A stretch of DNA of 32,100 bases from Candidatus Woykebacteria bacterium RIFCSPLOWO2_01_FULL_43_14 (GCA_001816835.1 MHDB01000013.1:25334-57433), one strand, 5' to 3'; shown: positions 1 through 7,428, numbered from the stretch's first letter. The notes: generated by a model not told the origin, from the letters alone. Numbers and translations are program-made.

Positions 1-704
1 AATATCCAGGTGATGATATCCCTGTGGTTCGTGGCTCGGCTCTTAAAGCCATTGAAGGTGACGCCAACGCAGTTAAATCTATTGAAGAACTTATGTCCAA
101 GGTTGACGAGTATATCCCAACCCCAGTTCGAGAGCTTGATAAGCCATTCCTCATGCCGGTGGAGGATGTTTTCTCTATTAAAGGGCGCGGAACTGTTGTT
201 ACAGGTAGGATTGGCCGTGGCATCGTCAAAGTTAACGACACAATCGAAATTGTGGGTATTAGGCCTAAAACTTCTCAGACAGTAGTGACCGGAGTAGAAA
301 TGTTCCGGAAACAACTTGACGAGGGTCAGGCTGGGGACAACGTAGGGTTACTTCTTCGGGGTATTGAAAAAGAGGATGTCGAGCGTGGTCAAGTTTTGTC
401 CAAGCCTGGTTCCATTAAGCCTCACACTGAATTTGAAGCAGAGGTTTATGTTTTAACCAAAGAAGAAGGCGGTCGTCACACCCCATTCTTTAAAGGTTAT
501 AGACCCCAGTTCTATCTCCGAACAACTGACGTTACTGGTGAAGTAACTCTTCCAGAGGGAACCGAGATGGTAATGCCAGGGGATAACATTAAAGTTACAA
601 TTAAACTAATTGGTCCTGTTGCCTTAGAAGAAGGTCTTAGGTTTGCTATCCGTGAGGGTGGTCACACTGTAGGAGCAGGGGTAGTTAGTAAAATAATCGC
701 GTAG
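1..704 (+). CDS. tuf: Elongation factor Tu, 3' part (5' end outside window)
   Basis: EF-Tu carries aminoacyl-tRNA to the ribosome as a GTP complex in the cytoplasm. The reading frame is open from position 3, so the gene starts upstream; 233 C-terminal residues are visible. They begin just before the G5 nucleotide-binding loop (RGSALKA) and then give complete beta-barrel domains 2 and 3, with the conserved stretches GRGTVVTGR, EGGRHTPFF and RPQFYLRTTDVTG, and the C-terminal AIREGGHTVGAGVV. The length from G5 to the stop is normal for the family. It is the first gene of the str/S10 block, followed after 74 bases by rpsJ. The gap carries a short repeat rather than an evident terminator, so read-through into the ribosomal genes is likely. 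Confidence 0.97.
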   Translation, partial: YPGDDIPVVRGSALKAIEGDANAVKSIEELMSKVDEYIPTPVRELDKPFLMPVEDVFSIKGRGTVVTGRIGRGIVKVNDTIEIVGIRPKTSQTVVTGVEMFRKQLDEGQAGDNVGLLLRGIEKEDVERGQVLSKPGSIKPHTEFEAEVYVLTKEEGGRHTPFFKGYRPQFYLRTTDVTGEVTLPEGTEMVMPGDNIKVTIKLIGPVALEEGLRFAIREGGHTVGAGVVSKIIA

Positions 705-778
705 GAGTCTGTAGTACGTAGTTTTTAGTTTGTAGTTATTTTCTACAACCTACTAACTACAACCTACTAACTAATTAG
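705..778. repeat. GTAG/CTAC-rich intergenic repeat, copy 1 (tuf-rpsJ)
   Basis: The gap has a tandem direct repeat of the 14-mer CTACAACCTACTAA at 743-756 and 757-770. It is preceded by complementary GTAG-rich sequence (for example TAGTTTGTAG at 727-736), so an imperfect hairpin is possible. It ends directly against the rpsJ start codon, which has no visible Shine-Dalgarno sequence. The same GTAG/CTAC vocabulary recurs at 4020-4100 and 7321-7428, again between ribosomal protein genes. Confidence 0.7.
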
Positions 779-1087
779 ATGGCTAAAGGTCGAATACGAG
801 TTCGTTTAAAATCATATGACAACAGAGTGCTAGATGATAGCGCCGAGGATATCCTTGACACTGCTATCAGGACTGGCGCCAAAGTGGCTGGGCCGATCCC
901 ACTGCCTACACGGATAGAGCGTTATACAGTAACAACCTCACCTCATGTAGATAAAGACGCCCGTGAGCACTTTGAAATTCGAACTCACAAGCGATTAATA
1001 GATATTATTGAACCAACTCCTAAGACACTTGACGCTCTTATGCACTTAGACCTTCCTGCTGGTGTCGACATTGAAATAAAAATGTAG
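779..1087 (+). CDS. rpsJ: 30S ribosomal protein uS10
   Basis: uS10 is a 30S head protein; the free protein also acts as NusE in transcription antitermination. The 102-residue product has the normal length and the family signatures GPIPLPTRIERYTV and SPHVDKDAREHFEIRTHKR, ending DLPAGVDIEIKM. The ATG is the first in frame after the upstream repeat and matches the usual S10 N-terminus (KGRIRVRLKSYD), but it is preceded only by TAACTAATTAG with no Shine-Dalgarno sequence. A terminator-like hairpin follows before rplC. Confidence 0.97.
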   Translation: MAKGRIRVRLKSYDNRVLDDSAEDILDTAIRTGAKVAGPIPLPTRIERYTVTTSPHVDKDAREHFEIRTHKRLIDIIEPTPKTLDALMHLDLPAGVDIEIKM

Positions 1088-1114
1088 TTAAGTTTTTCTG
1101 GTGTATGTAGGGAT

Positions 1115-1138
1115 AAAAGAGCCTAAACGGCTTTTTTT
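1115..1138 (+). terminator. Terminator- or attenuator-like hairpin between rpsJ and rplC
   Basis: AAAAGAGCC (1115-1123) can pair with GGCTTTTTT after the loop TAAAC, and a run of seven T (1132-1138) follows the GGC. The shape is that of an intrinsic terminator, although the GC core is only about four pairs. It lies inside the S10 operon about ten bases before the rplC start. It could work as a partial terminator or attenuator, or simply limit ribosome access. Function is inferred from shape only. Confidence 0.5.
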
Positions 1139-1148
1139 GTTGAAGAGT

Positions 1149-1928
1149 ATGAAATTAAGGCAAATTATGGGTGAAAAGTTAAATATGTCCCAAATGCCTG
1201 ATAGGCATGGAAGGGTCAGCGCAACTACCATACTAAGAGTATCTCCCAATGTTGTGGTAAAACTAAATGCTAAAAAGGCTTTAGTTGCTTTTGGTTACAG
1301 AAAGAAACTAGCTAACGCAATCAAGGGTATTGTTAAAGGTCTGAAAGACGTATCCCCAAGGGTTTTGAAAGAGCTTGAATTGGGTAACGAGGAAGTAAAA
1401 AAGGGCGAGCAGGTAAAAGTAGGCGACGTGTTCCGTAAAGGGGATTTGGTTGATATAACTGGTATTTCAAAAGGTAAAGGATTTGCCGGTGGTGTGAAAA
1501 GACATGGTTTCGCTGGTGGTCCTAAGACGCATGGTCAGTCCGATCGGCACCGTGCTCCTGGGTCTATTGGTTCTGGTACAACCCCAGGAAGGGTTTTAAA
1601 AGGTCTACGTATGGCTGGACACATGGGTGTTGATCAGGTGACCATACAGGGCCTTGAGATATTGGATATCGATGAGGAAAATAATCTGGTGACTATTAGA
1701 GGAGCTGTCCCTGGATCAAGAACAGGGGTGGTTACACTCACCCGCTCGATTAAGAAGAAAAAAGCTTATCACGAACCGGAAATTCCTGCACTACCCCAAC
1801 TTCCCAAGGAAGAGCCTAGCGTTTCAGATGAGAACGTAGAAAGTCCTGCTTCACAACCAGTAGCTGAAAGTAAAGAAGTCGTTCCTGTTGAGGCCGCCAA
1901 AGAAAACGGTGAGGACACAAATGGCTAA
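1149..1928 (+). CDS. rplC: 50S ribosomal protein uL3
   Basis: uL3 is an early 23S-binding protein reaching towards the peptidyl-transferase centre. The diagnostic loop is clear: GPKTHGQSDRHRAPGSIG followed by TPGRVLKGLRMAGHMG. The residue after PGSIG is Ser where E. coli has the methylated Gln. An in-frame GTG at 1101 would add 16 residues, but it precedes the 1115-1138 hairpin, so I chose the ATG at 1149, which has a weak GAAGAG ahead; 259 residues result. The N-terminus (QIMGEKLNMSQM) is a diverged form of the usual GxKxGMTxxF. The C-terminus has an acidic, Pro-rich tail of about 50 residues absent from typical L3. It overlaps the rplD start by 8 bases. Confidence 0.95.
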   Translation: MKLRQIMGEKLNMSQMPDRHGRVSATTILRVSPNVVVKLNAKKALVAFGYRKKLANAIKGIVKGLKDVSPRVLKELELGNEEVKKGEQVKVGDVFRKGDLVDITGISKGKGFAGGVKRHGFAGGPKTHGQSDRHRAPGSIGSGTTPGRVLKGLRMAGHMGVDQVTIQGLEILDIDEENNLVTIRGAVPGSRTGVVTLTRSIKKKKAYHEPEIPALPQLPKEEPSVSDENVESPASQPVAESKEVVPVEAAKENGEDTNG

Positions 1929-2592
1929 ATTAGAAACGACTACAACACCTGAAACAAAGGTAAATATTGCTGTGTTTGGTAAAAATGGCTCCGCTGCTCC
2001 AGTAGTGATTGAGAAGGAATTGCTTGTTTCCAAGGTAAAGCCTGGTATGATTGCTCAGGTTGTTCGGGTAATGCTTTCAAACGAACACCAAGGAACTGTT
2101 GCTGTTAAAGACCGTTCAGAAGTTTCAGGTGGGGGGCGAAAGCCTTGGAAGCAAAAAGGAACAGGTAGGGCTAGACAAGGCTCGATTAGGTCCCCTCAAT
2201 GGGTGGGTGGCGGTGTAGTCCATGGCCCTCAGAATGATAAGAGAAAGTTAACTTTACCTAAAAGTTGGAGTAAGAAAGCCTTAGTTGAGCTCTTAAAGCA
2301 GGTGATAATCGAGGAAGCCTTGGTCTTAATAGAGGATTTTAATCTTGAAAAACCAAAGACTGCGGAGCTTGTGTCTGCTTTGTCTAGCATAAAAACTAAG
2401 GGTAAAACCCTTTTTATTTTGGACAAACTAGATAAAGTGACTTTTTTGTCAGCCCGTAATATCCCAAATCTTACACTTATAACTTGGGAAGGCATGAACA
2501 CTCTTAGTTTACTAAGGGCAGATACAATAGTCACCAAGGTTAGTAGTTTTGAAAAGCTTAAAAAGATTTTGGAAGATAACAATGGAAAGTAG
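1921..2592 (+). CDS. rplD: 50S ribosomal protein uL4
   Basis: uL4 binds 23S domain I and lines the peptide exit tunnel; in E. coli it also autoregulates the S10 operon. The 223-residue product shows the conserved tunnel-loop region GGGRKPWKQKGTGRARQGS and SPQWVGGGVVHGP, then a C-terminal alpha/beta domain. The ATG at 1921, inside the rplC end, has GAGG eight bases ahead and gives the expected length. An upstream in-frame start at 1888 would only add residues overlapping rplC and is unlikely. Confidence 0.96.
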   Translation: MAKLETTTTPETKVNIAVFGKNGSAAPVVIEKELLVSKVKPGMIAQVVRVMLSNEHQGTVAVKDRSEVSGGGRKPWKQKGTGRARQGSIRSPQWVGGGVVHGPQNDKRKLTLPKSWSKKALVELLKQVIIEEALVLIEDFNLEKPKTAELVSALSSIKTKGKTLFILDKLDKVTFLSARNIPNLTLITWEGMNTLSLLRADTIVTKVSSFEKLKKILEDNNGK

Positions 2593-2893
2593 TCAGGTTT
2601 TGGTAAAACCCCTCTTCACTGAAAAAACTCTTAGTTTGTCAGACAAGGGTCGTTATACTTTTGTGGTGGCTTTAAAGGCGAATAAGTATCAGATAAAAAA
2701 AGCCCTTAAGGATATGTTTAACGTGGATGTCAAAGAAGTAAGAACGATGATTGTTAAAGGGGCGCTCAAAAGGGTTGGTAAGAAAAGATTGCTTACAAAA
2801 CAAAGTAACTATAAAAAAGCGATAGTACTACTGAAAAAAGATCAAAAACTTGATCTTTTTGATCAAGAACCTCCCAAAGAGGAAGGAAAATAG
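2582..2893 (+). CDS. rplW: 50S ribosomal protein uL23
   Basis: uL23 sits at the tunnel exit and docks trigger factor and SRP. The 103-residue product has the conserved N-terminus VLVKPLFTEKTLSL and the core YTFVVALKANKYQIKKALKDMFNVDV. The ATG at 2582 lies within the rplD end (11-base overlap) with GGAAG about 10 bases upstream; a start at 2549 would extend the protein into rplD without homology. The C-terminal tail (LFDQEPPKEEGK) is acidic and probably disordered. Confidence 0.95.
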   Translation: MESSQVLVKPLFTEKTLSLSDKGRYTFVVALKANKYQIKKALKDMFNVDVKEVRTMIVKGALKRVGKKRLLTKQSNYKKAIVLLKKDQKLDLFDQEPPKEEGK

Positions 2894-2899
2894 CAACAC

Positions 2900-3730
2900 A
2901 TGGCAATTAAGAAAATGGGTGGATCGACGCCTTCGCGAAGATTCATGACAGGACTAAGTAAAAAAGATTTAACTAGCAGCAAGCCTCATAAAGGCTTAAG
3001 TAGGATTCTGCCTAAAACAGGCGGTAGGGACAGTACTGGTCGGATTAGTGTTCGACACCAGGCTGGGAAGCAAAAGAGGTTATATCGTGAAATTGACTTT
3101 CGACGCGATAAGTTTGATGTGCCAGGGGTAGTAAGTACCATTGAATATGACCCAAACCGTTCGACTTCGATCAGCTTGGTCACTTACAAAGATGGTGAAA
3201 AAAGATATATCTTGGCTCCTCAAGGACTTAAGGTAGGAGACAGCGTTCTTTCTGGTGAAAAAGTGGAGGCTAAAGTAGGGAATGCCTCTCCTTTAAAAAA
3301 CCTTCCGATTGGTAGTGTCGTTCACAACATCGAGATGTCACCTCATTCTGGTGGTCAGTTGGCACGATCTGCGGGTACGTATGCGACTTTAATGGCTATA
3401 GAAGATAATTGGGCGCACTTAAAATTGCCCTCAGGCGAAGTCAGAAAAATTCCCCAAAACTGTATGGCTACTTTGGGAGCTCTTAGCAATTCTGATTGGA
3501 AGAACATAGTTATTGGAAAAGCTGGTAGGTCAAGGTATAAAGGTAAAAAGCCAACGGTTCGAGGTGTTGCCATGTCACCGCGTGACCACCCCCACGGTGG
3601 TGGTGAGGGCAGATCGCCTATTGGAATGAAGTCTCCCAAATCTCCATGGGGTAAGTTTACCTTAGGAAAAAGAACTCGTAAAAAAACCAAAGCATCAACG
3701 AGCCTAATTTTGCAAAGAAGGAAACATTAA
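2900..3730 (+). CDS. rplB: 50S ribosomal protein uL2
   Basis: uL2 is needed for subunit joining and peptidyl-transferase assembly. The 276-residue product has the normal length and the highly conserved C-terminal segment MSPRDHPHGGGEGR, which includes the histidine equivalent to E. coli His229, as well as GRISVRHQAGKQKRLYR near the N-terminus. The first ATG follows GGAAGG at a rather long spacing. It is 2 bases ahead of rpsS. Confidence 0.97.
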   Translation: MAIKKMGGSTPSRRFMTGLSKKDLTSSKPHKGLSRILPKTGGRDSTGRISVRHQAGKQKRLYREIDFRRDKFDVPGVVSTIEYDPNRSTSISLVTYKDGEKRYILAPQGLKVGDSVLSGEKVEAKVGNASPLKNLPIGSVVHNIEMSPHSGGQLARSAGTYATLMAIEDNWAHLKLPSGEVRKIPQNCMATLGALSNSDWKNIVIGKAGRSRYKGKKPTVRGVAMSPRDHPHGGGEGRSPIGMKSPKSPWGKFTLGKRTRKKTKASTSLILQRRKH

Positions 3731-3732
3731 TT

Positions 3733-4017
3733 ATGTCAAGATCAACTAAAAAAGGACCCTATATAGACGCTAAACTATCAAAGAAGATAGAAAAATTAAA
3801 CCAACTGGGTAAGAAAGAACCCATCAAGACTTGGGCTAGAGATAGTCAGATATCGCCTGAGATGGTTGGCCATACGATCTCAGTCCACAATGGAAGGATT
3901 TTTATCCCAGTTTTTGTTGTCGAACAGATGGTCGGACATCGATTAGGTGAATTTTCCCTAACACGCACCTTTCGTACTCATGGAAGAGTGGTGGAGAGGA
4001 CAACTTCACCAACATAG
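3733..4017 (+). CDS. rpsS: 30S ribosomal protein uS19
   Basis: uS19 is a 30S head protein forming inter-subunit bridges and contacting uS13. The product has 94 residues with the signatures MSRSTKKGPYID, WARDSQISPEMVGHTISVHNG and GHRLGEFSLTRTFRTHG, covering the whole family. It starts two bases after the rplB stop, so it is probably translationally coupled. A repeat-filled gap of 83 bases follows. Confidence 0.97.
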   Translation: MSRSTKKGPYIDAKLSKKIEKLNQLGKKEPIKTWARDSQISPEMVGHTISVHNGRIFIPVFVVEQMVGHRLGEFSLTRTFRTHGRVVERTTSPT

Positions 4018-4019
4018 GA

Positions 4020-4100
4020 TAAGTACGTAGTACATAGTACGTAGTTGGTAGTAGGTAGAAAATTTCTACGTACTACGTACTAAAAACTACCAACTAAATT
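4020..4100. repeat. GTAG/CTAC-rich intergenic repeat, copy 2 (rpsS-rplV)
   Basis: This is the most palindromic copy. TAGTTGGTAG at 4042-4051 is the exact reverse complement of CTACCAACTA at 4087-4096, and the AGTACGTAGTAC sequence of the left half is mirrored by GTACTACGTACT in the right half. A short inner hairpin (GTAGAAA/TTTCTAC) lies at the centre. The element fills the whole gap and abuts the rplV ATG, which has no Shine-Dalgarno sequence. Confidence 0.75.
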
Positions 4101-4430
4101 ATGGAAATAGTAAGCAGTAACAAATACATAAGAATATCTCCACGGAAGGTAAGATTACTCTCAAAAAAGCTGGAAAATCTTCCTGTGGGAGTGGCTGTCA
4201 CTACTCTGAGGTTTATGCCTCAGAAAGCGGCAATACCTCTCATTAAGGTCATAAAAGCTGCGACTAGCGATGCTGAGCACAACTTCAAGCGAGATAGCCA
4301 GAAATTGGTGATCAAAAAGATTGAGGTGAACGAAGGACCGACCCTAAAGAGGAGTATTCCTCGAAGCCGAGGTATGTCCCACCCCATTCTGAAGCGAACT
4401 ACGCATATAAAAGTAACTCTAACTGATTAG
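4101..4430 (+). CDS. rplV: 50S ribosomal protein uL22
   Basis: uL22 spans all 23S domains, and its hairpin lines the exit tunnel beside uL4. The 109-residue product shows the N-terminal YIRISPRKVRLLSKKL, the central helix and the C-terminal beta-hairpin with RSIPRSRGMSHPILKRTTHI. Its ATG directly follows the copy 2 repeat (AACTAAATT) with no Shine-Dalgarno sequence. This is also true of rpsJ behind copy 1, so initiation on these genes may use another signal or coupling. Confidence 0.96.
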   Translation: MEIVSSNKYIRISPRKVRLLSKKLENLPVGVAVTTLRFMPQKAAIPLIKVIKAATSDAEHNFKRDSQKLVIKKIEVNEGPTLKRSIPRSRGMSHPILKRTTHIKVTLTD

Positions 4431-4447
4431 ACTCTAAGATCAGTTTG

Positions 4448-4456
4448 TGGTAGAAT
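4448..4456 (+). promoter_or_regulatory. Possible extended -10 promoter before rpsC
   Basis: TGGTAGAAT has the form TG-N-TAGAAT, an extended -10, in the 73-base gap between rplV and rpsC. The sequence at a suitable -35 distance is a poor match. If active, it would give an internal promoter with a leader of about 40 nt carrying the rpsC ribosome-binding site GGAGG (4490-4494). Confidence 0.3.
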
Positions 4457-4503
4457 TCAGCTTCTCGGTTGGTTAGCTAAGAACTATTTGGAGGTTTATT
4501 AAA

Positions 4504-5136
4504 GTGGGTCAGAAAGTTAATCCCAACGCATATAGACTAAGCCTAAAGAAGAATTGGCTGTCGCGTTGGTTTGCGGATGGTAAAAGATATAGAGACTACT
4601 TGTTAGCGGATTTGAAAATCCGAGAGGCAGTTATGTCCAAATTAGTGCCCGCGGGTGTAGCTGAAGTGACTATAGAGAGAAGTGGTAACCAGACCACTGT
4701 CAATGTCAGTGTTTCTCGACCGGGAATGGTCATTGGAAGAGCTGGGACTGGTGTTGAGGAACTCAAGAAGTTTTTGGCAGTATTAAGTGGTGGTCCTGTA
4801 AAACTGGAAGTTAAAGACATCAAGAACCCTGACGTGAACGCTTATCTGGTCGCTAAAAACGTTGCAACTCAGATCGAAAGACGCTACCCACCAAAAAGGG
4901 CGATAAACCAAGCGGTTGATCGTGCAATGCGCGCTGGGGCTAAAGGTGTCAAAATTTTGATCAGCGGTCGTATTGGCGGGGCTGAAATTGCTCGAAGGGA
5001 AAAGGCGGTTTCTGGTACAATACCTCTCTCCTCATTGAGAGCGGACATTGATTATGCTTCAGTAGCAGCTAAGACTCCCACTGCCGGAGTGCTCGGAGTG
5101 AAGGTTTGGGTATACAAAGGAGAGGAAATAACCTAA
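4504..5136 (+). CDS. rpsC: 30S ribosomal protein uS3
   Basis: uS3 forms the mRNA entry channel of the 30S head. The 210-residue product begins MGQKVNPNAYRLSLKKNW, has a type-II KH domain with the GRAG loop (PGMVIGRAGTGVEEL) at about residues 75-90, and a C-terminal domain with RRYPPKRAINQAVDRAM and GRIGGAEIARRE. The start is GTG with a clear GGAGG nine bases upstream. It is at the short end for the family, without a C-terminal tail. Confidence 0.97.
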   Translation: MGQKVNPNAYRLSLKKNWLSRWFADGKRYRDYLLADLKIREAVMSKLVPAGVAEVTIERSGNQTTVNVSVSRPGMVIGRAGTGVEELKKFLAVLSGGPVKLEVKDIKNPDVNAYLVAKNVATQIERRYPPKRAINQAVDRAMRAGAKGVKILISGRIGGAEIARREKAVSGTIPLSSLRADIDYASVAAKTPTAGVLGVKVWVYKGEEIT

Positions 5137-5160
5137 GTGTATTGGGTTGATGGATAGCTT

Positions 5161-5574
5161 ATGTTACAGCCGAAACGAGTTAAATATCGAAGACAATTTA
5201 GGGGTTCTTGGAAAGGTGTTGCTACTCGGGGGAATGCGCTGGAGTTTGGTGAATTTGGGTTGAAATCCATGACTCGTGGTTGGGTAAGCGCTCGAGAAAT
5301 AGAATCCGCTAGACGAGCAATGACTCACTATACAAAAAGAGGTGGTCGAATCTGGATTCGGGTTTTCCCAGATAAGCCAATTACTAAGAAACCACCAGAA
5401 ACCCGCATGGGAAGCGGAAAAGGCGGCGTAGACCATTACGTTACTGTAGTCAAACCGGGAACAGTCATTTTTGAGATGGGTGGGGTAAGTAAGGATATAG
5501 CCACTGAGGCAATGAGACTCGCCGCTATGAAACTAAGTGTCGATGTAAAATTTATTACTGAGGATGATATCTAA
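5161..5574 (+). CDS. rplP: 50S ribosomal protein uL16
   Basis: uL16 helps position the acceptor arm of A-site tRNA. The product is 137 residues, normal for the family, with MLQPKRVKYRRQFRG at the N-terminus, RGGRIWIRVFPDKPITKKPPETRMGSGKG in the middle and GTVIFEMGGV towards the C-terminus. The ATG follows rpsC by 24 bases. The stop is immediately followed by the rpmC ATG. Confidence 0.97.
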   Translation: MLQPKRVKYRRQFRGSWKGVATRGNALEFGEFGLKSMTRGWVSAREIESARRAMTHYTKRGGRIWIRVFPDKPITKKPPETRMGSGKGGVDHYVTVVKPGTVIFEMGGVSKDIATEAMRLAAMKLSVDVKFITEDDI

Positions 5575-5772
5575 ATGTTGAAAGCAAAAGACCTAACTAG
5601 CAAAAACGTGCCAGAGCTTCTTAAATCGTTAGCTGACTTTCAACTGGAGATATTCAAAATGAAGTCAGATTTGACCAAGCAAAAAGTCAAAAATGTTAGG
5701 GCTATTAAGAACAAAAGAATAGAGTTGGCACGTATAAAAACAATCCTGCGACAAAAGGAAGTAAAAATCTAA
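5575..5772 (+). CDS. rpmC: 50S ribosomal protein uL29
   Basis: uL29 lies beside uL23 at the tunnel exit. The 65-residue, highly charged, all-helical product has the L29 layout: a first helix LTSKNVPELLKSLADFQLE and a second helix with NVRAIKNKRIELARIKTILRQ. It directly abuts rplP and its TAA shares its last base with the rpsQ ATG (TAATG). Confidence 0.94.
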   Translation: MLKAKDLTSKNVPELLKSLADFQLEIFKMKSDLTKQKVKNVRAIKNKRIELARIKTILRQKEVKI

Positions 5773-6002
5773 TGAAAGAATTCGTTGGTGAGGTTGTAAG
5801 TAATAAAAGTGAAAAAACAGCCCTGGTTAGGGTAGATTGGGTGGCTGTCCACCCAGTTTATAAAAAAAGAGTCCGCAGGAGTCAAAAGATAAAAGCTCAT
5901 GACACTCTTGGGGTAAACATTGGTGATCGGGTAAAAATAATTGAAACACGGCCCATTTCAAAGGACAAGCACTTCCTGATTAAAGAGGTTTTGAAGAAAT
6001 AA
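5772..6002 (+). CDS. rpsQ: 30S ribosomal protein uS17
   Basis: uS17 is a primary 16S-binding protein with an OB fold. The 76-residue product shows the S17 features GEVVSNKSEKTALVRVD, HPVYKKRVRRSQKIKAHD and GDRVKIIETRPISKDKHF. The TAATG junction with rpmC indicates translational coupling. rplN follows after one base. Confidence 0.96.
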   Translation: MKEFVGEVVSNKSEKTALVRVDWVAVHPVYKKRVRRSQKIKAHDTLGVNIGDRVKIIETRPISKDKHFLIKEVLKK

Positions 6003-6003
6003 T

Positions 6004-6372
6004 ATGGTTCGAGAACAATCGAGGTTAAAATCAGCCGATAACAGCGGGGCGAAAGAGTTGTATGTCATAGACATCCCCGCCAGAAGCGTTCAAAAAGTCG
6101 CCCGTCTTGGGGAGGTAATTACTTGTGTTGTAAAAGGTGCTGACCCCCAAGGTGCTGTCAAAGATGGCGAGATAGTCAAGGCCGTAATTGTGCGTACTAA
6201 AAAGGAAAAAAGACGCTCAGACGGTTCCTATATTAGATTTGACCAAAATGCAGCGGTTATTATTGGTGGGGACGGTGTACCAAGAGGGACTCGAATTTTT
6301 GGCCCTATTGCACGTGAGGTTCGGGACAAGGGTTTTTTAAAAATAGTTTCTTTAGCTCCGGAGATTGTCTAA
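6004..6372 (+). CDS. rplN: 50S ribosomal protein uL14
   Basis: uL14 is at the subunit interface, contacts bL19 and forms bridge B8. The 122-residue product is full length and close to consensus: LKSADNSGAKELYVIDI, the basic loop KKEKRRSDGSYIRFDQNAAVII, and GTRIFGPIAREVRDKGF. The gene is the last before a longer gap, which holds the leader motif shared with rpsD. Confidence 0.97.
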   Translation: MVREQSRLKSADNSGAKELYVIDIPARSVQKVARLGEVITCVVKGADPQGAVKDGEIVKAVIVRTKKEKRRSDGSYIRFDQNAAVIIGGDGVPRGTRIFGPIAREVRDKGFLKIVSLAPEIV

Positions 6373-6455
6373 TATATGAACCATGAAATTTTCAATTTCA
6401 GAACCCTGTTTCGCTTTATCTTTATGTATAGAAATAATATTAAGGAAATCTTGAA
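6373..6455 (+). promoter_or_regulatory. Leader of rplX with motif shared with the rpsD leader
   Basis: The gap has TATGAACCATGA at 6375-6386 and TCAGAACC at 6398-6405. The same two blocks in the same order occur before rpsD at 13853-13864 and 13870-13877; the spacers differ (11 versus 5 bases). An inverted pair TGAAA/TTTCA lies between the blocks here. A shared repeat or a ribosomal-protein binding RNA are both possible. Confidence 0.45.
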
Positions 6456-6758
6456 ATGAAATTAAGAATTGGAGACAACGTAAAAGTTAATACAGGTTCG
6501 AATAAGGGTAAAACAGGTAAAATACAAAAGGTGGTCGAAGACAAGAGAAAGGTAGTTGTCGAAGGCATTAATGTGTATAAAAAACATACCCGCAAGAACA
6601 TGGGTGGTGGTATTGTCGAAAAAACATTTCCCTTGGACGTTTCAAAAGTCAGCCTTGTTTGTCCAAAATGTAACCAGACTGCTCGAATTGGGTTGACAAT
6701 AGGTAGCGATGGTAAGAAAATAAGGACTTGCAGAAAATGTAAGCAACCGTTGAACTAA
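6456..6758 (+). CDS. rplX: 50S ribosomal protein uL24, zinc-ribbon form
   Basis: uL24 starts assembly of the 50S subunit. The 100-residue product has an N-terminal KOW motif (IGDNVKVNTGSNKGKTGKI, residues 5-23), the L24 sequence VEGINVYKKHTRKN, and a C-terminal zinc-ribbon with Cys69, Cys72, Cys92 and Cys95. A four-cysteine C-terminus is known in a subset of bacterial L24 proteins. The ATG at 6456 matches the normal N-terminus; AAGGAAAT is about ten bases upstream. Confidence 0.96.
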   Translation: MKLRIGDNVKVNTGSNKGKTGKIQKVVEDKRKVVVEGINVYKKHTRKNMGGGIVEKTFPLDVSKVSLVCPKCNQTARIGLTIGSDGKKIRTCRKCKQPLN

Positions 6759-6769
6759 GGTAAGTTAAG

Positions 6770-7321
6770 ATGGATTATTTAGATTTGTACAAAAAGGAAA
6801 TAGTACCAGCCTTCAAAAAGGAATTTGGGTTTACCAATGATTTGGCCGTTCCCAGACTTGAGAAAATTGTGCTTAACATTGGGACAGGGGACAGCCTTAG
6901 TAACGATAAGGAAAAAGAGACTCTTTTGGCGGAACTTTCTGCAATCTCAGGTCAGAAACCGTCTATTAGAAGGGCTAAGAAGGCTATAGCTGGTTTTAAG
7001 ATCAGACAAGGCGACCCTGTGGGTGTAAAAGCGACTTTAAGGGGTAAAAGAATGTACGATTTCTTACATAAGCTTGTGAGCATTGTGTTGCCTAGAGTTA
7101 GAGACTTTCGAGGTTTGGATTATAAAAGTATAGATAAGTTAGGCGGCTTTAGTCTTGGTTTTAGAGAGCACATTGTTTTTCCGGAAATAGATGTGGCTAA
7201 AATCGGGAAATATCGTGGTTTGCAAGTCACTGTCGCGACTACTAGCAAAGACCCAAAACAAACTAAAAGACTACTTGAATTATTCGGAGTTCCTTTTAAG
7301 AAGGAGGAAACAAAAGGATAG
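6770..7321 (+). CDS. rplE: 50S ribosomal protein uL5
   Basis: uL5 joins the 5S rRNA particle and contacts the P-site tRNA. The product is 183 residues, typical for the family, with VPRLEKIVLNIGTGD, ISGQKPSIRRAKKAIAGFKIR and GFSLGFREHIVFPEID. AGGTAAGTTAAG precedes the ATG. The stop is followed by a repeat-filled gap of 107 bases before rpsN. Confidence 0.97.
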   Translation: MDYLDLYKKEIVPAFKKEFGFTNDLAVPRLEKIVLNIGTGDSLSNDKEKETLLAELSAISGQKPSIRRAKKAIAGFKIRQGDPVGVKATLRGKRMYDFLHKLVSIVLPRVRDFRGLDYKSIDKLGGFSLGFREHIVFPEIDVAKIGKYRGLQVTVATTSKDPKQTKRLLELFGVPFKKEETKG

Positions 7322-7428
7322 GTTGTAGGCCTTCGGCTCTGAGGCTCAGGCTCGAAGAGTTTTAGGTGGTAGGTTGTAGGAGAACTAGCTACAACCTAAA
7401 ACCCACAAACTATAACCTCAAGTGATAT
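7321..7428. repeat. GTAG/CTAC-rich intergenic repeat, copy 3 (rplE-rpsN)
   Basis: TAGGTTGTAG (7370-7379) and CTACAACCTA (7389-7398) form a perfect 10-bp stem with a 9-nt loop. Upstream is a separate inverted pair CTTCG (7331-7335) and CGAAG (7353-7357) around a GCTC/GAGGCT-rich segment. The block GTAGGTTGTAG/CTACAACCTA is nearly the 14-mer unit of copy 1, which links the two loci. Confidence 0.7.

Noticed and set aside
10..285. Open frame inside tuf in another reading frame
   Set aside because: It overlaps the well-conserved EF-Tu coding frame and encodes no recognisable protein.
2229..2582. Minus-strand frame opposite rplD, and similar frames opposite rplB, rpsC, rpoA, rplQ and others
   Set aside because: They are antisense to strongly conserved ribosomal genes and have low-complexity, Ser/Leu-rich products without ribosome-binding sites.
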